Shown here one piece after another: positions 22,730 to 33,529 of a DNA stretch of 64,000 nucleotides. The stretch is from Schistocerca nitens (Eukaryota > Arthropoda > Insecta > Orthoptera > Acrididae), in the NCBI RefSeq assembly GCF_023898315.1, contig NC_064618.1, positions 188,967,548-189,031,547 of the forward strand, given 5' to 3'. How positions within the stretch are numbered: the first letter of the stretch is position 1; each line of letters begins with the position of its first letter. Under the pieces are notes generated by a model. It searched no databases. It was not told the origin of the DNA and saw only the letters and a program-made list of their open reading frames with translations. The translations under genes were made by a program, and so were the position numbers.

Positions 22730-23912
22730 CAGGGATTGGAAAAAATTTTGGAAATACCGCGAGAAATACATGTCTAAATAAAAGTACACATCCTAGCCAA
22801 GCCTGCAATTTGCGTTCTTGTATTTCACCATGTATGGCAACCTGCGCAATTTTGTCAATAACCTGGAAGTGTCATTCTTGGTCAGAACAATATTCTGTGT
22901 AGCTGTGACTTTATTATTTCTAAAGTCAGTGAATTCGAACATGGGGCAAACTGTTAGTGAACTTTGGTTTATGCTTCCCTAACCAAGGTAGCAGAAGTGT
23001 TCGCTGCTTCAAGAGACACCATACGGAAGGTTTACACTGCGCACAGGGAAAATGGAGAAACATCATCCACTAAGTCACAACGCGGAAGGAAGTGAATGTT
23101 GACTGATCGTGACGCATGGAAATTAAAGATGATGGGGTCGCTACCTGAAAAAACAGCTGCAGAACTGAATCTCGGACACTCGAACACTGTCAGCAAAAAT
23201 GACACATATGGAGATCGATAACCGCGTAACTGTAGGGCGAACTGGAATTAATAAACCGATCATCAGTGAAACGATGCCTGAAAACGGAAAAATGTGGTGC
23301 TGAAGACATAAAACCGGGAAGAACGTCATTTGATCGTATGATCCATGTTTCATAACGTTTCCAACTTGTGGCTGAGTTTACCACCCATGAGTGATACATG
23401 AAATGTGTTCGGTAATGATTTGGGCAGTCATCTCCTGGTACTCCATTGGTCCCATGATTGATCTGCAAGGTCGCATTACTGCCAGGAATTATTTCACCGT
23501 TTTGCTGTTGATTACGTTCATCCCATTGTACACTGACAGATCCACAATGACAATGCTGCCTTCCAAGAAGACGGGGGCCTCTTCACACAACTCACATCTT
23601 CCAGAACTGGTTTTGTGACCTCGAGGATTAACTGTCGCATATCCACTGGTCATTACAGCCACCGTATAGAAATATCATTCAGCCTTATTAGTATTCGTAG
23701 CAGAGTAGGGTACGTGATCACTTTCACCGTCATCATCGTGCCACTTTTTGCTGGAGGTATGTTATACCATTCCCTCGAAAACCAAACAGGTCCCGTATTT
23801 AACTACTCTGTGCCGACTAGCAGCTGTTTTGAGTATCAGCGGTTTTCCTAAACCGTATTAGGCATGGTGATGTGTTGTCTTTTGGTGGTTCCTTAGTTCT
23901 GTCTATCCCCTG
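22730..23912 (+). pseudogene. Tc1-like transposon fossil with decayed transposase
   Basis: Ends CAGGGATTGG (22730, after TA) and its inverse TCTATCCCCTG (to 23912, before TA). Plus-strand transposase pieces: KVAEVFAASRDTIRKVYTAH (about 22984-23043, helix-turn-helix), KSQRGRK (linker), LTDRDAWKLK (about 23099-23128), CSVMIWAVISW (about 23405-23437, matching the VMVWG block), ITARNYFTVL (about 23475-23504) and HNDNAAFQEDGG (about 23545-23580), the second catalytic region. The third catalytic region is lost. Many stops. Confidence 0.72.
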
Positions 23913-24719
23913 TACATCTCACCAGCGGATAATAGTTGCTAACAAAAGTGTAAATGAACTACTGATTAAGTTCCTGGTCCTTCGACTCATTTTACACGGT
24001 CAGCTATCACTTCCTTTCTTTCGCTAATCATTTCATATCTTATCTACAACACCCAATATGTTCCATCACCTCTTTCGCATTCTCAAGTCTTGCTTGATCT
24101 GCTGCTCCTATTTTTGCATTCTGTTGCTTCTTCCAGCTCCAAGTTTTCTCAGGTGCCATTGCCCTTGTTCTACCGACATTCCCGCAATAATGGACATCCA
24201 TACACTAATTTACTGGCTTAGCACTTCCTCAGTTCGTAATTCATTTCTCTATTTAATTTTTAATGCACTTCATGATCACCACATTTCGTAAGTTTCAGTT
24301 TCTTCCCCGGATCACTGATGATAATTCCAATATTACCTTAATTTTATATACAATAAATCCAATGGATAATGTCGGGTGCCCCATCAGGCTTCCTGCAGAC
24401 AATGCGGTTGTCTATAAGAAGTAGCAACATCAGAAGACGGGGTAGCGAACCGCAGAATGGAGGATTGATGAATGGTGCAAGGACAGGCAATTTGGCCCTA
24501 AATGTAAATAACTGCGCATACATATGAAAAGAACTCCCCTACTCTACAATTACACTATTGCGACACTTCGTCGGTAACAAAAACTATCGTAAAATATCAG
24601 GACTAACAATTACATCAAACAAATAGTAGAAATGACAGATTGAAATCCGTAGGAATGAATCTTTCGCAAATGTACTTTCTCCATAAAAGACATGAGTTAC
24701 AGGAAACTTGTTCGAACGA
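23913..24719. other. unassigned DNA
   Basis: Nothing recognised. Confidence 0.4.
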
Positions 24720-25135
24720 CTTGAGTGTTCCTCACGGGTTGGATCTTTATCAAAATACATTAATATAAAATCTATACAAGATCCAAAGAAGAGCTGCGCG
24801 TATCGTCAAGGTTACGGAGGTGCACAGGGAACTCCAGCGATAGAAGCTACAACAGACCCGTTATGCTCCATGCAGACGTTTAGAATTACAAGTCCGAAAA
24901 ATTGCCTTATGGAAAGCGTCAGGCAACGTATTACTTCCACCCACACACGTCTCTCGAAATGACAAAAATGATAAAATTCGAGAAATTTTAACTTATGAGG
25001 TTTATCGGCAGTTCTTCTTTCCCAGCTCCACAGGCGAATGGAAAAAGAAGGGGATCAGTTAGTGGTGCCATAAGTACGCTCCGCCAGAAACGGTAAACTG
25101 GGTGGCGTAACGTAGATACAGACGTAGACGGTCGA
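24720..25135 (+). pseudogene. LINE C-terminal remnant (CR1/jockey-like)
   Basis: 3' end of a non-LTR retrotransposon. In nearly one frame: IQRRAARIVKVTEV (about 24783-24824), LLPPTHVSRNDKNDKIREIL (about 24930-24990), YEVYRQFFFPSSTGEW (about 24997-25044), then a tail with GTAGATACAGACGTAGACG at 25111-25129. The order RAARIV, SRND..DKIREI, FFP....EW and a GTAGATG-type tail is what I recall for the C-terminus of these elements. 5' truncated, with stops. Confidence 0.65.
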
Positions 25136-25831
25136 AGTATCACTTCTATACAATGCAGTGCTCCAAATATACCCTTTCAGGAGCTTCTTCCTCAGTTTCA
25201 TAGCAGTATTTCATATCAGTAGGACGCTTTAGTGTTCGCCATCGCCAGTATTTACTTCCGATATCTTCCTCACTTTGAGCCTCTGTGTAATCTTGCTTTC
25301 CAGAAAAGAGAATTCTTTCCCTTCTTCCCCCACTTCGTCTTTGCCTCATTTTCTGTTAAGCTATTAACCTCGCATCAATAAGTCTTCTTCACCTTCTACA
25401 TCGTTCTGTTTATTCTTAAACCACATCCTCTGCGAAACATGACATCGATACGTATCTACTGGTTCAGAAAACCTTCGTTATATCTGCCAGGTAAGGTTAA
25501 GCCGTACGTGAAGCCAGGGTCTAGTAGCATCTCTTAACATAACGTATTCATACCTATTCAGAAGTGGTTTCTCACATCTTCCTATTCTTTTTCGACTTAC
25601 ACGTCAATCAGCAGTGGTGGTAAGATACTTGTCGTTCTTGATTTATTGCACTTTTATTTGCTCCTCCTTAAGTTAGTTGATGTTGTTAATTGTCTGTTTA
25701 TGCACTCTAATTCCACGCTCCTATGAACGTGAATATCTTATTCCTTTGCAGAAGCCTTTCGTTTCTTGCTCAAATGCAAGGACGGCGCCTTATTTTGACC
25801 GTACTTTACTTTTCATTACCAAGAGCAGCAT
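25136..25831. other. unassigned DNA
   Basis: Nothing recognised. Confidence 0.4.
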
Positions 25832-27180
25832 CTTCTTGTTGTTGTTGTGGTCTTCAGTCCTGAGACTGGTTTGATGCAACTCTCCATGCTACTCTATCCT
25901 GTGCAAGCTTCTTCATCTCCCAGTACCTACTGCAACCTACATCCTTCTGAATCTGCTTAGTGTATTCATCTCTTGGTCTCCCTCTACGATTTTTACCCTC
26001 CACGCTGCCCTCCAATACTAAATTGGTGATCCCTTGGTGCCTCAGAACATGTCCTGCCAACCGATCCCTTCTTCTAGTCAAGTTGTGCCACAAACTTCTC
26101 CCCAATCCTATTCAATACCTCCTCATTAGTTATCTTATCTACCCATCTAATCTTCAGCATTCTTCTGTAGCACCACATTTCGAAAGCTTCTATTCTCTTC
26201 TATTTCAAACTATTTATCGTCCATATTTCACTTCCATACATGGCTAGACTCCATACAAATACTTTCAGAAACGACTTCCTGACACTTAAACCTGTACTCG
26301 ATGTTAACAAATTTATTTTCTTCAGAAACGCTTTCCTTGCCATTGCTAGTCTACATTTTATATCCTCTCTACTTCTACCATCGTCAGTTATTTTGTTCCC
26401 CAAATAGCAAAACTTCTTTACTACTTTAAGTGTCCCATTTCCTAATCTAATTACCTCAGCATCACCCGACTTAATTCGACTACATTCCAATACCCTCGTT
26501 TTGCCTTTGTTGATGTTCATCTTATATCCTCCTTTCAAGACACTGTCCATTCCGTTCAACTGGTCTTCCAAGTTCTTTGCCATCTCTGACAGAATTACAA
26601 TGTCATCGGTGAGCCTCAAAGTTTTTATGTCTTCTCCATGGATTTTAATACCTATACCGAATTTTTCTTTTGTTTCCTTCACTGCTTGCTCAATACACAG
26701 ATTGAATAACATCGGGGATAGGCTACAACCCTGTCTCACTCCCTTCCCAACCACTGCTTCCCTTTCATGTTCCTCGACCCTTATAACTGCCATCTGGTTT
26801 CGGTACAAATTGTAGATAGCCTTTCGCTCCCTGTACTTTACCCCTGCCACCTTCAGAATTTGAAAGAGAGTATTTCAGTCAACATTGTCAAAAGATTTCT
26901 CTAAGTCTGCAAATGCTGGAAACGTAGGTTTGCCTTTCCTTAATCTAGCTTCTAAGATAACTCGTAGGGTTAGTATTTCCTCACGTGTTCCGATATTTCT
27001 ACGGAATCCAAACTGACCTTCCCCGAGGTCGGTTTCTACTAGTTTTTCCATTCGTCTGTACAGAATTCGCATTAGTGTTTTGCAGCAGTGACTTATTAAA
27101 CTGATAGTTCAGTAACTTTCACATCTGTCAACACCTGCTTTCTTTGAGCAGCATAAGAAATGCTTTTGTGGTAAGTTGAG
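25832..27180 (-). mobile_element. LINE D family copy, 5'-truncated
   Basis: Minus-strand copy of the same family as the near full-length LINE at 44512-48299. Its 3' tail is the (GTT)n run at 25836-25847, equivalent to (CAA)n on the sense strand. Coding similarity runs from the tail to about 27180 and stops inside the reverse transcriptase, as expected for incomplete reverse transcription. Confidence 0.9.
25854..27150 (-). pseudogene. LINE D-family reverse transcriptase C-terminal half, broken
   Basis: Three open pieces. MRILYRRMEKLVETDLGEGQ...FDNVD (26875-27072) covers the middle of the RT. A 216-codon piece (26200-26850) runs from AGVKYRERKAIYNLYRNQMA through VRQGCSLSPMLFNLCIEQ and LRLTDDIVIL, then the connection domain to MYGSEIWTINSLK. 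The last piece (25854-26105) holds GHVLRHQGITNLVLEGSVEG to the C-terminus. The catalytic box reads LTDD where the sister copy has FADD; both Asp are kept. In-frame stops and frame changes separate the pieces. Confidence 0.88.
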
Positions 27181-28083
27181 TTACTCAAACAATTCCGATG
27201 CTCGTACTCTCTGTCATTAATTTTTCTTTCTATTCTTTGTCATATTACCCCCGTTAGCAGCTTAAGAGCGTGAGCTGACATGCCCGATTATTACAGCCTG
27301 GTATCCGTGCGCGCTTTAACGAGACCTGTCACTCCACGCGTGGGAAGCACCGACAGCTTCATCGATATTCCAGGACGCCTCTGTATTCCGGGCGCTTGCC
27401 CAAGCAACAGCCGCAGGGAGGGTGCATCGCCAGCGTGAAACGCCGGCTCTGTAATTTGGAGGTTCTGGCCTAACGCCGCTGTTTAACGGCTGCCTCGGAT
27501 CCACCAAATAGTGCTTCGACTAGATTATGCGGCTCAATTGCCGCAGCATGAAGCCCGAGGCAATGTATGTCTAACAGAGTAAGACCTGTATCCGTGTGAA
27601 CACAGCATAGGGCTACATTCCGATAATGACACACGCATCCACGCCTTTATTGCACAACTATTCTACCCACAACATTCGTTCCGGCTTACAGGGAGACGGA
27701 AGGCGTTGGATAAAACGCTGTATAAGTGACCCCTTCGAATATCTCCAGAGTGAGATTACTGGGCTTAATTCATAGACTTCTACCTAATCGGTGTACGAGT
27801 CCCCACAGTTTACAAGCAGATTACGGTGAAAGAATGACCGGTGCATCTGTTCACCTAACAATACTTATCCTACTGGCTACAAGCAGTGTGGAGGTGGAAA
27901 GCTGGATTCTTAACTAATAGGACCACTGGAGCTTTCCTTTCGTGGTATTGGTTCCTTTTTAAAATATGTAAGCAATTTAAAATAGCATTACGCCCAACGA
28001 AGCTTCAGCGTGTAAATTAAATAATATTACCAGACGCATGTAAATACTTTAAAAACAAGGTTATCGGACATAGTTGGAAAATG
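27181..28083. other. unassigned DNA
   Basis: No gene recognised. 27300-27500 is GC- and CpG-richer than its surroundings, without a recognisable protein. Confidence 0.4.
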
Positions 28084-28095
28084 CATGTACAGTTT

Positions 28096-28302
28096 CAAAA
28101 TGGCTCTGAGCACTATGGGACTTAACATCTATGGTCATCAGTCCCCTAGAACTTAGAACTACTTAAACCTAACTAACCTAAGGACAGCACACAACACGCA
28201 GCCATCACGAGGCAGAGAAAATCCCTGACCCCGCCGGGAATCGAACCCGGGAACCCGGGCGTGGGAAGCGAGAACGCTACCGCACGACCACGAGATGCGG
28301 GC
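28096..28302 (-). repeat. tRNA-derived SINE with a different (Gly-like) head, target duplication
   Basis: Minus strand. The tail (CAAAATGGCTCTGAGCACTA, then TGGGACTTAACATC) is the family 1 tail, but the tRNA-like head differs: GCATCTCGTGGTCGTGCGGT, then GTTCTCGCTTCCCACG and B box GGTTCGATTCCCGG. CATGTACAGTTT (28084-28095) and CATGTTCAGTTT (28303-28314) form a 12 bp target duplication with one mismatch. Confidence 0.88.
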
Positions 28303-29225
28303 CATGTTCAGTTTAAACATCATAATACTCAGAGACAAAGCGGTAAAGGCGCATGACAGTTGCGTCATCAATTGTACATCGAAATATCATGATATCATAT
28401 TCCATTTGTCAGGAAAGAAATGTAAGTATGATCGAGACTGAAATAAAAGTCGTTTAAATCCAACAATGATCATTATTTCAGTTGTCGAGAGACTACATAA
28501 CAGTTACGTCTTCCACTCTGCTTCCAGAAGGAGAAGGACAATTACGAAACAATCTCGGAGTGCCGATGATTGACACAAATACATTTTATTTGAAAGCTAG
28601 TTTCTGTTGTATCGTTGAGCTCCTTGATAACGTCGATAGTAAGAGATTACAAATCACATACAGTATACCATTTCGTGACGAATACAGAGTAGTTCATAAT
28701 TAGTATGTTGTACAAGAGATTCCTTGTGAATTTGTGTTCTTGATCGTCGTTAGGATGGTTAATTATAAAATAATGTTATACTACGAAAATCATTTAATCA
28801 CAGAAAAACCTTTGGCCTATATTGTTCACAATCTGACATTTGTTTTCGTTAACTGTGAGAAATGTGTCCTGATGATACAACAATTGCTAGAAGCTTCGTG
28901 TCAAGTGAGCGGTTTACGTCGCATACCAACTAAAGTACGCGTACACACAATTCTCTCAAACTGTAATTTAAGAGAATGTAGAGACATACATTTCCTTTAC
29001 AGAATTTCTCTCTCTTTACATTAGTTTCAGTATCAGTGACGTTCACAATTAACGTAATGGTCATACACAGTGTTTCATTGTTTGCTACAAGAAACAGCTT
29101 CAAGGAAACGTGAGCTCACAAAATTCGACATTAAATATGCTGCGCAGTAATCTATTCTGGTGTTATTTTCATTTCTCTCCTTACGTCTAGTGGTTGACAG
29201 GCGCACTGAACTTCTCACTTCACCG
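28303..29225. other. unassigned DNA
   Basis: AT-rich. Nothing recognised; a 96-codon open frame at 28734-29024 has no motif. Confidence 0.4.
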
Positions 29226-29398
29226 GCAACTTCAAATGGTTCTGAAGTAATCAGTCCCCTAGACTTAGAACTACTTATACCCAAGTAACCTAAGGACATT
29301 ATACACATCCATGCCCGAGGGAGGTTACAAGCCTGCGACCGTAGCAACAGCGCGGTTCCGAACTGAAGCTCCTAGGACCGCTCGGCCACAGTGGCCGG
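29226..29398 (-). repeat. SINE, family 1, with internal deletion
   Basis: Minus strand. The tail start CTTCAAATGGTTCTGAAGTA jumps straight to ATCAGTCCCC, missing about 30 bases of the usual tail. The head ends CCACAGTGGCCGGC. Confidence 0.82.
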
Positions 29399-29657
29399 CT
29401 AACCAAAACTACTCGACTGTAGCATATACCAATGCGGAAACCATCGCTGCGTTCAAAGTCACGACAACCGATATGTAAAGCAGAGACGTACATAATGCTT
29501 ACAAACGGCACGGTATTCAGGCGTAAGGATCACATCCCCATACGCCCATCTAAACTTAGATTTTCGTTGTTTTCCCTAAATAGCTTAAGACGAGTTCTGG
29601 AATGGTTCCCTAGAAAAGTGGACAGCTGATTCCCTGCCCCATCCTTCCTCTATTATA

Positions 29658-29685
29658 CACTCCTGGAAATTGAAATAAGAACACC
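29658..29685 (+). repeat. copy A terminal inverted repeat, left
   Basis: CACTCCTGGAAATTGAAATA and following bases, inverse of 31052-31079. Confidence 0.88.
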
Positions 29686-29812
29686 GTGAATTCATTGTCC
29701 CAGGAAGGGGAAACTTTATTGACACATTCCTGGGGTCAGATACATCACATGATCACACTGACAGAACCAAAGGCACATAGACACAGGCAACAGAGCATGC
29801 ACAATGTCGGCA

Positions 29813-30835
29813 CTAGTACAGTGTATATCCACCTTTCGCAGCAATGCAGGCTGCTGTTCTCCCATGGAGACGATCGTAGGGATGCTGGATGTAGTCCTGT
29901 GGAACGGCTTGCCATGCCATTTCCACCTGGCGCGTCAGTTGGACCAGCGTTCGTGCTGGACGTGCAGACCGCGTGAGACGACGCTTCATCCAGTCCCAAA
30001 CATGCTCAATGGGGGACAGATCCGGAGATCTTGCTGGCCAGGGTAGTTGACTTACACCTTCTAGAGCACGTTGGGTGTCACGGGATACATGCGGACGTGC
30101 ATTGTCCTGTTGGCACAGCAAGTTCCCTTGCCGGTCTAGGAATGGTAGAACGATGGGTTCGATGACGGTTTGGATGTACCGTGCACTATTCAGTGTCCCC
30201 TCGACGATCACCAGTGGTGTACGGCCAGTGTAGGAGATCGCTCCCCACACCATGATGCCGGGTGTTGGCCCTGTGTGCCTCGGTCGTATGCAGTCCTGAT
30301 TGTGGCGCTCACCTGCACGGCGCCAAACACGCATACGACCATCATTGGCACCAAGGCAGAAGCGACTCTCATCGCTGAAGACGACACGTCTCCATTCGTC
30401 CCTCCATTCACGCCTGTCGCGACACCACTGGAGGCGGGCTGCACGATGTAGGGGCGTGAGCGGAAAACGGCCTAACGGTGTGCGGGACCGTAGCCCAGCT
30501 TCATGGAGACGGTTGCGAATGGTCCTCGCCGATACCCCAGGAGCAACAGTGTCCCTAATTTGCTGGGAAGTGGCGGTGCGGTCCCCTACGGCACTGTGTA
30601 GGATCCTACGGTCTTGGCGTGCATCCATGCGTCGCTGCGGTCCGGTCCCAGGTCGACGGGCACGTGCACCTTCCGCCGACCACTGGCGACAACATCGATG
30701 TACTGTGGTGACCTCGCGCCCAACGTGTTGAGCAATTCGGTGGTACGTCCACCCGGCCTCCCGCATGCCCACTATACGCCCTCGCTCAAAGTCCGTCAAC
30801 TGCACATACGGTTCTCGTCCACGCTGTCGCGGCAT
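29813..30835 (-). CDS. Tc1-like DDE transposase, intact, 340 aa (D-D-32-E spacing)
   Basis: Excises and reinserts its own transposon at TA sites. The start is the ATG at 30835 (MPRQRGREPYVQLTDFERGR). The frame stays open 72 codons upstream, but protein-like similarity to the family starts here and the second copy shares this start. Residues 15-52: helix-turn-helix with IVGMREAGWTYHRIAQHVGR. Residues 57-69: basic linker RPGTGPQRR. Residues 75-115: second helix-turn-helix. Catalytic D155 in FSDESRF, IMVWGAIS at 194-201, D244 in QQDNARPH, E277 in SPIEHVW. Only 32 residues lie between D244 and E277, two fewer than classic Tc1. The C-terminus AAKGGYTLY is followed by a stop. Length is normal for Tc1-like transposases. 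No frameshift or stop. Confidence 0.93.
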   Translation of the reverse strand: MPRQRGREPYVQLTDFERGRIVGMREAGWTYHRIAQHVGREVTTVHRCCRQWSAEGARARRPGTGPQRRMDARQDRRILHSAVGDRTATSQQIRDTVAPGVSARTIRNRLHEAGLRSRTPLGRFPLTPLHRAARLQWCRDRREWRDEWRRVVFSDESRFCLGANDGRMRVWRRAGERHNQDCIRPRHTGPTPGIMVWGAISYTGRTPLVIVEGTLNSARYIQTVIEPIVLPFLDRQGNLLCQQDNARPHVSRDTQRALEGVSQLPWPARSPDLSPIEHVWDWMKRRLTRSARPARTLVQLTRQVEMAWQAVPQDYIQHPYDRLHGRTAACIAAKGGYTLY

Positions 30836-31051
30836 GCTACCAGTGTTAAAGACTGCGATGGAGCTCCGTATGCCACGGCAAACTGGCTGACACTGACGGC
30901 GGCGGTGCACAAATGCTGCGCAGCTAGCGCCATACGACGGCAAACACCGCGGTTCCTGGTGTGTCCGCTGTGCCGTGCGTGTGATCATTGCTGGTACAGC
31001 CCTCTCGCAGTGTCCGGAGCAAGTATGGTGGGTCTGACACACCGGTGTCAA

Positions 31052-31079
31052 TGTGTTCTTTTTTCCATTTCCAGGAGTG
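31052..31079 (-). repeat. copy A terminal inverted repeat, right
   Basis: Reverse complement begins CACTCCTGGAAATGGAAAAA. TA at 31080-31081. Confidence 0.88.
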
Positions 31080-31081
31080 TA

Positions 31082-31734
31082 GCTTGCATTCTGTCTCTAA
31101 TACATTGTCGTTGAAAAACCATTACGCTCTAATCATCTTATCTTCTGTTTCTTCTCTAACTGTTTCTATACCTTACCAACAGCCGACTACTTCTCAAATT
31201 TTAGACGTTAGTGTCTTCGTTACGTATCAGTTTATTAAAGTAGTTTACTGAACTTCATGGCCAGACTCGGCAGACGCTAGGTGCGTAGTTCGTAGATCAA
31301 CTAACTCCAAGCAACGCTGTGTTACACAGACGTGTTGAGAGTGCGAACCCGCCTACAGCCATTGCAGTAGATGATGAGGAAATCGTTTTCAAAAGGCAAT
31401 ATCTAAAAGAATATTTCGAAGTGGGAAATTTTAGATTGCTGCATTTTGTATTTGTGAAAATCGGTTACTAGCTGTAGAGGTCGGTCATCGATGGACATAC
31501 CAAAATTGACCAGTGATAGCAGTTACCACATTAAATTCATGTCTTCCTTCCTTTGCTCTGCAGTCGATGTTATACACTGCTGATGCAGCTAAAGTTTTGC
31601 GACACCGCTCTTAATTTCATCTGGTACCTATATTACTGAGAAATGATTATCTTTTGTCTGTATGTTATCGGAAGGACTGACTCAGCGTATAGAACAGTCA
31701 ATATAACTTTCGATAAAACTAAAATCAAGGGTGG
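31082..31734. other. unassigned DNA
   Basis: Nothing recognised. Confidence 0.4.
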
Positions 31735-31736
31735 TA

Positions 31737-31975
31737 CGGGGGCTATCCACGAAGTACATTACGTTTTGGAATTAAAAATAAATAAGGCGGCCGAATTTTA
31801 CGACGAAGGAATTTCTAAGCTCGTCCATCGCTACTATAAGTGGCTTAATTTAAATGGGAACTATGTAGAAAAGTAGTATTTAAGTGTGACTTTCATCTGT
31901 ATATAATAAAAAAAATTTTCAATACTTTATTTATTTTTAATTCCAAAACGTAATGTACTTTGTGGATAGCCCTCG
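31737..31975 (+). mobile_element. 239 bp mariner-derived MITE with about 50 bp inverted ends
   Basis: TA at 31735-31736 and 31976-31977. The left end CGGGGGCTATCCACGAAGTA and the right end (inverse CGAGGGCTATCCACAAAGTA) match for about 50 bp through TTTTGGAATTAAAAATAAAT. Between them remain about 30 codons of a mariner transposase C-terminus. Non-autonomous. Confidence 0.9.
31785..31876 (+). pseudogene. mariner transposase C-terminal tail inside the MITE
   Basis: Reads GISKLVHRYYKWLNLNGNYV then EK and a stop, matching the usual mariner ending (a YDKCLN-like block, then GNYVEK). Only the last 30 or so codons survive; no catalytic residue is present. Confidence 0.8.
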
Positions 31976-32044
31976 TATCATTAAGATTGTAATGGAAATT
32001 ACACAGATTAATGTAGACGTTAGAGCAGACAGGTGGTAAGAGTA

Positions 32045-32671
32045 TACTGAATAAGTGTATTTGGTTGAAGAATTTTCTAATGACGTGATAGAAGAAGGAA
32101 TAGGGATCCAGTATTAGAATCAGATTTTTAAAAAGCTTAGAATGACTGAAGATCAAAAAAGCAGAAGGGATAGATAAAATTCTATCAGAGTTGGGGGAAG
32201 TGGCGACAAAACGACTACTCTTAGTGTGTAGGAAGTGTGTGGGCCTCGCGACGTACCATCTGACTCTCGGAGAAACATCGTCCAAACAATTCCGAAGACT
32301 GCAAGAGCCGACACGTTCGAGAATTATCGCAAAGTCAGCCTGTCAGCTCCTACATCAAACTTGTTGACAACATTAATGAACAGAAGAATGGGAAAGCAAA
32401 TTGGGGATATGTTAGATGACGATCAGCCTGGCTTTAAGAAAGAGAGAGACAGTTCTGACGTCGTGGTCAATAATGGAAGCAAGCCTAAAGAAAAATCAGC
32501 AAATGTTCATAGCATTTGTCGACCTGGAAAAAGCGTTCGACAGTGTCAAATGGTGCTAGATATTCGAAATGCTGAGGAAAATAGGAGTAAGCTGTAGGGA
32601 AAGACGAGTCATATACAATATGTACAAGAGACAAGAGGAAAAAATTGGAGTGCAAGACGAAGAATAAAGTG
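32045..32671 (+). pseudogene. LINE C reverse transcriptase fragment, 5' part
   Basis: Fragment of a non-LTR RT related to LINE D. Visible blocks: TIPKTARADTFENYRKVSLS (about 32290-32345), NRRMGKQIGDMLDDDQPGFK (about 32384-32440), and, after frame changes, a FVDLEKAF-like stretch near 32510-32545 and a YKRQEEKIGVQDE stretch up to 32665. It is cut at 32671 by the LTR element; the text resumes at 40749. Numerous stops. Confidence 0.78.
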
Positions 32672-33222
32672 TGTAAGTAGGCTGTTTAGGTCTTTTATTG
32701 GTAACGCCACCTCTGTATGAAAATCACTGGCTGTGCTGTGTGCAGTCTGTGGCTGCTTTGCATTGTTGTAATACTCGCCATTGTAGTGTTAGGCAGCTGG
32801 CTGTGAACAGCGCGTAGCGTTGCGCAGTTGGAGGTCAGCCGCCAGCAGTGGTGGATGTGGGGAGAGAGATGGCGGAGTTTTCAAATTTGTCATGAACTGC
32901 TATATATATTATGACTATTGAGGTAAATACATTGTTTGTTCTCTATTAATATCTTTCATTTGCTAACTATCCCTATCAGTAGTTAGTGCCTTCCATAGTT
33001 TGAATCTTTTATTTAGCTGGCAGTAGTGGCGCTTTCTGTATTGCAGTAGTGGGAGTAACCAAGATTTTTGTGAGGTAAGTGATTTGTGAAAAGTACAGGT
33101 TAATGTTAGTCAGGGCCATTCTCTTGTAGAGATTATTTAAAGTCAGATTGCGTTGCGCTAAAAAAAATATTGTGTGTCAGTTTAAGCACAGTCATGTATA
33201 ATTTTTCTAAGGGGACGTTTCA
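32672..33222 (+). repeat. 5' LTR
   Basis: 551 bp, starts TGTAAGTAGGCTG, ends GGGGACGTTTCA. Contains TATATATA at about 32900-32908, a possible promoter TATA. No TGG-type primer binding site is obvious just after it. Confidence 0.92.
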
Positions 33223-33529
33223 TATGTCGACCCTTAGCCTAGGATACGTCAATGGAATCTTCTGATTTTTTCTTGTAGTTTGTGTAATTAGCGTAGATTT
33301 TGTTTATTGCTAGCGCGTAATTGTAGAGAGAATCTCCTTTGTAGTTGCAGTCTTCCATTGTTGTACAGTGAAACAGTTGTGTGGCATGCATGTAGATTTG
33401 CACCAAGTATTTCGCAGCTGCGCGTGCAATTAACTAGATATTATTTTCAGTGCTATGTTAATGTGTTCCCCTATTTTTGCTCTTCAAATTCTGTTTTTCT
33501 GTGTTGTCGTGTGAAATATTGTGACAATA
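33223..33529. other. 5' leader of the LTR element
   Basis: Untranslated leader between the 5' LTR and the Gag start. The usual place for primer binding and packaging signals; none is identifiable by eye. Confidence 0.6.

Larger units (their letters stand above)
29658..31079 (-). mobile_element. complete Tc1-type transposon, 1422 bp, copy A
   Basis: Flanked by TA (29656-29657 and 31080-31081). The inverted ends begin CACTCCTGGAAAT and match for about 28 bp with three or four differences. It contains one intact transposase frame on the minus strand. A second copy of identical length lies at 50194-51615 in the opposite orientation. Ends, target duplication and open frame are all preserved, so this is a recent and possibly still mobile element. 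Confidence 0.95.

Noticed and set aside
30300..31114. Plus-strand frames of 143 and 166 codons across the Tc1 copy A
   Set aside because: Arg/Ser-rich antisense shadows of the intact transposase. The same shadows appear opposite copy B.
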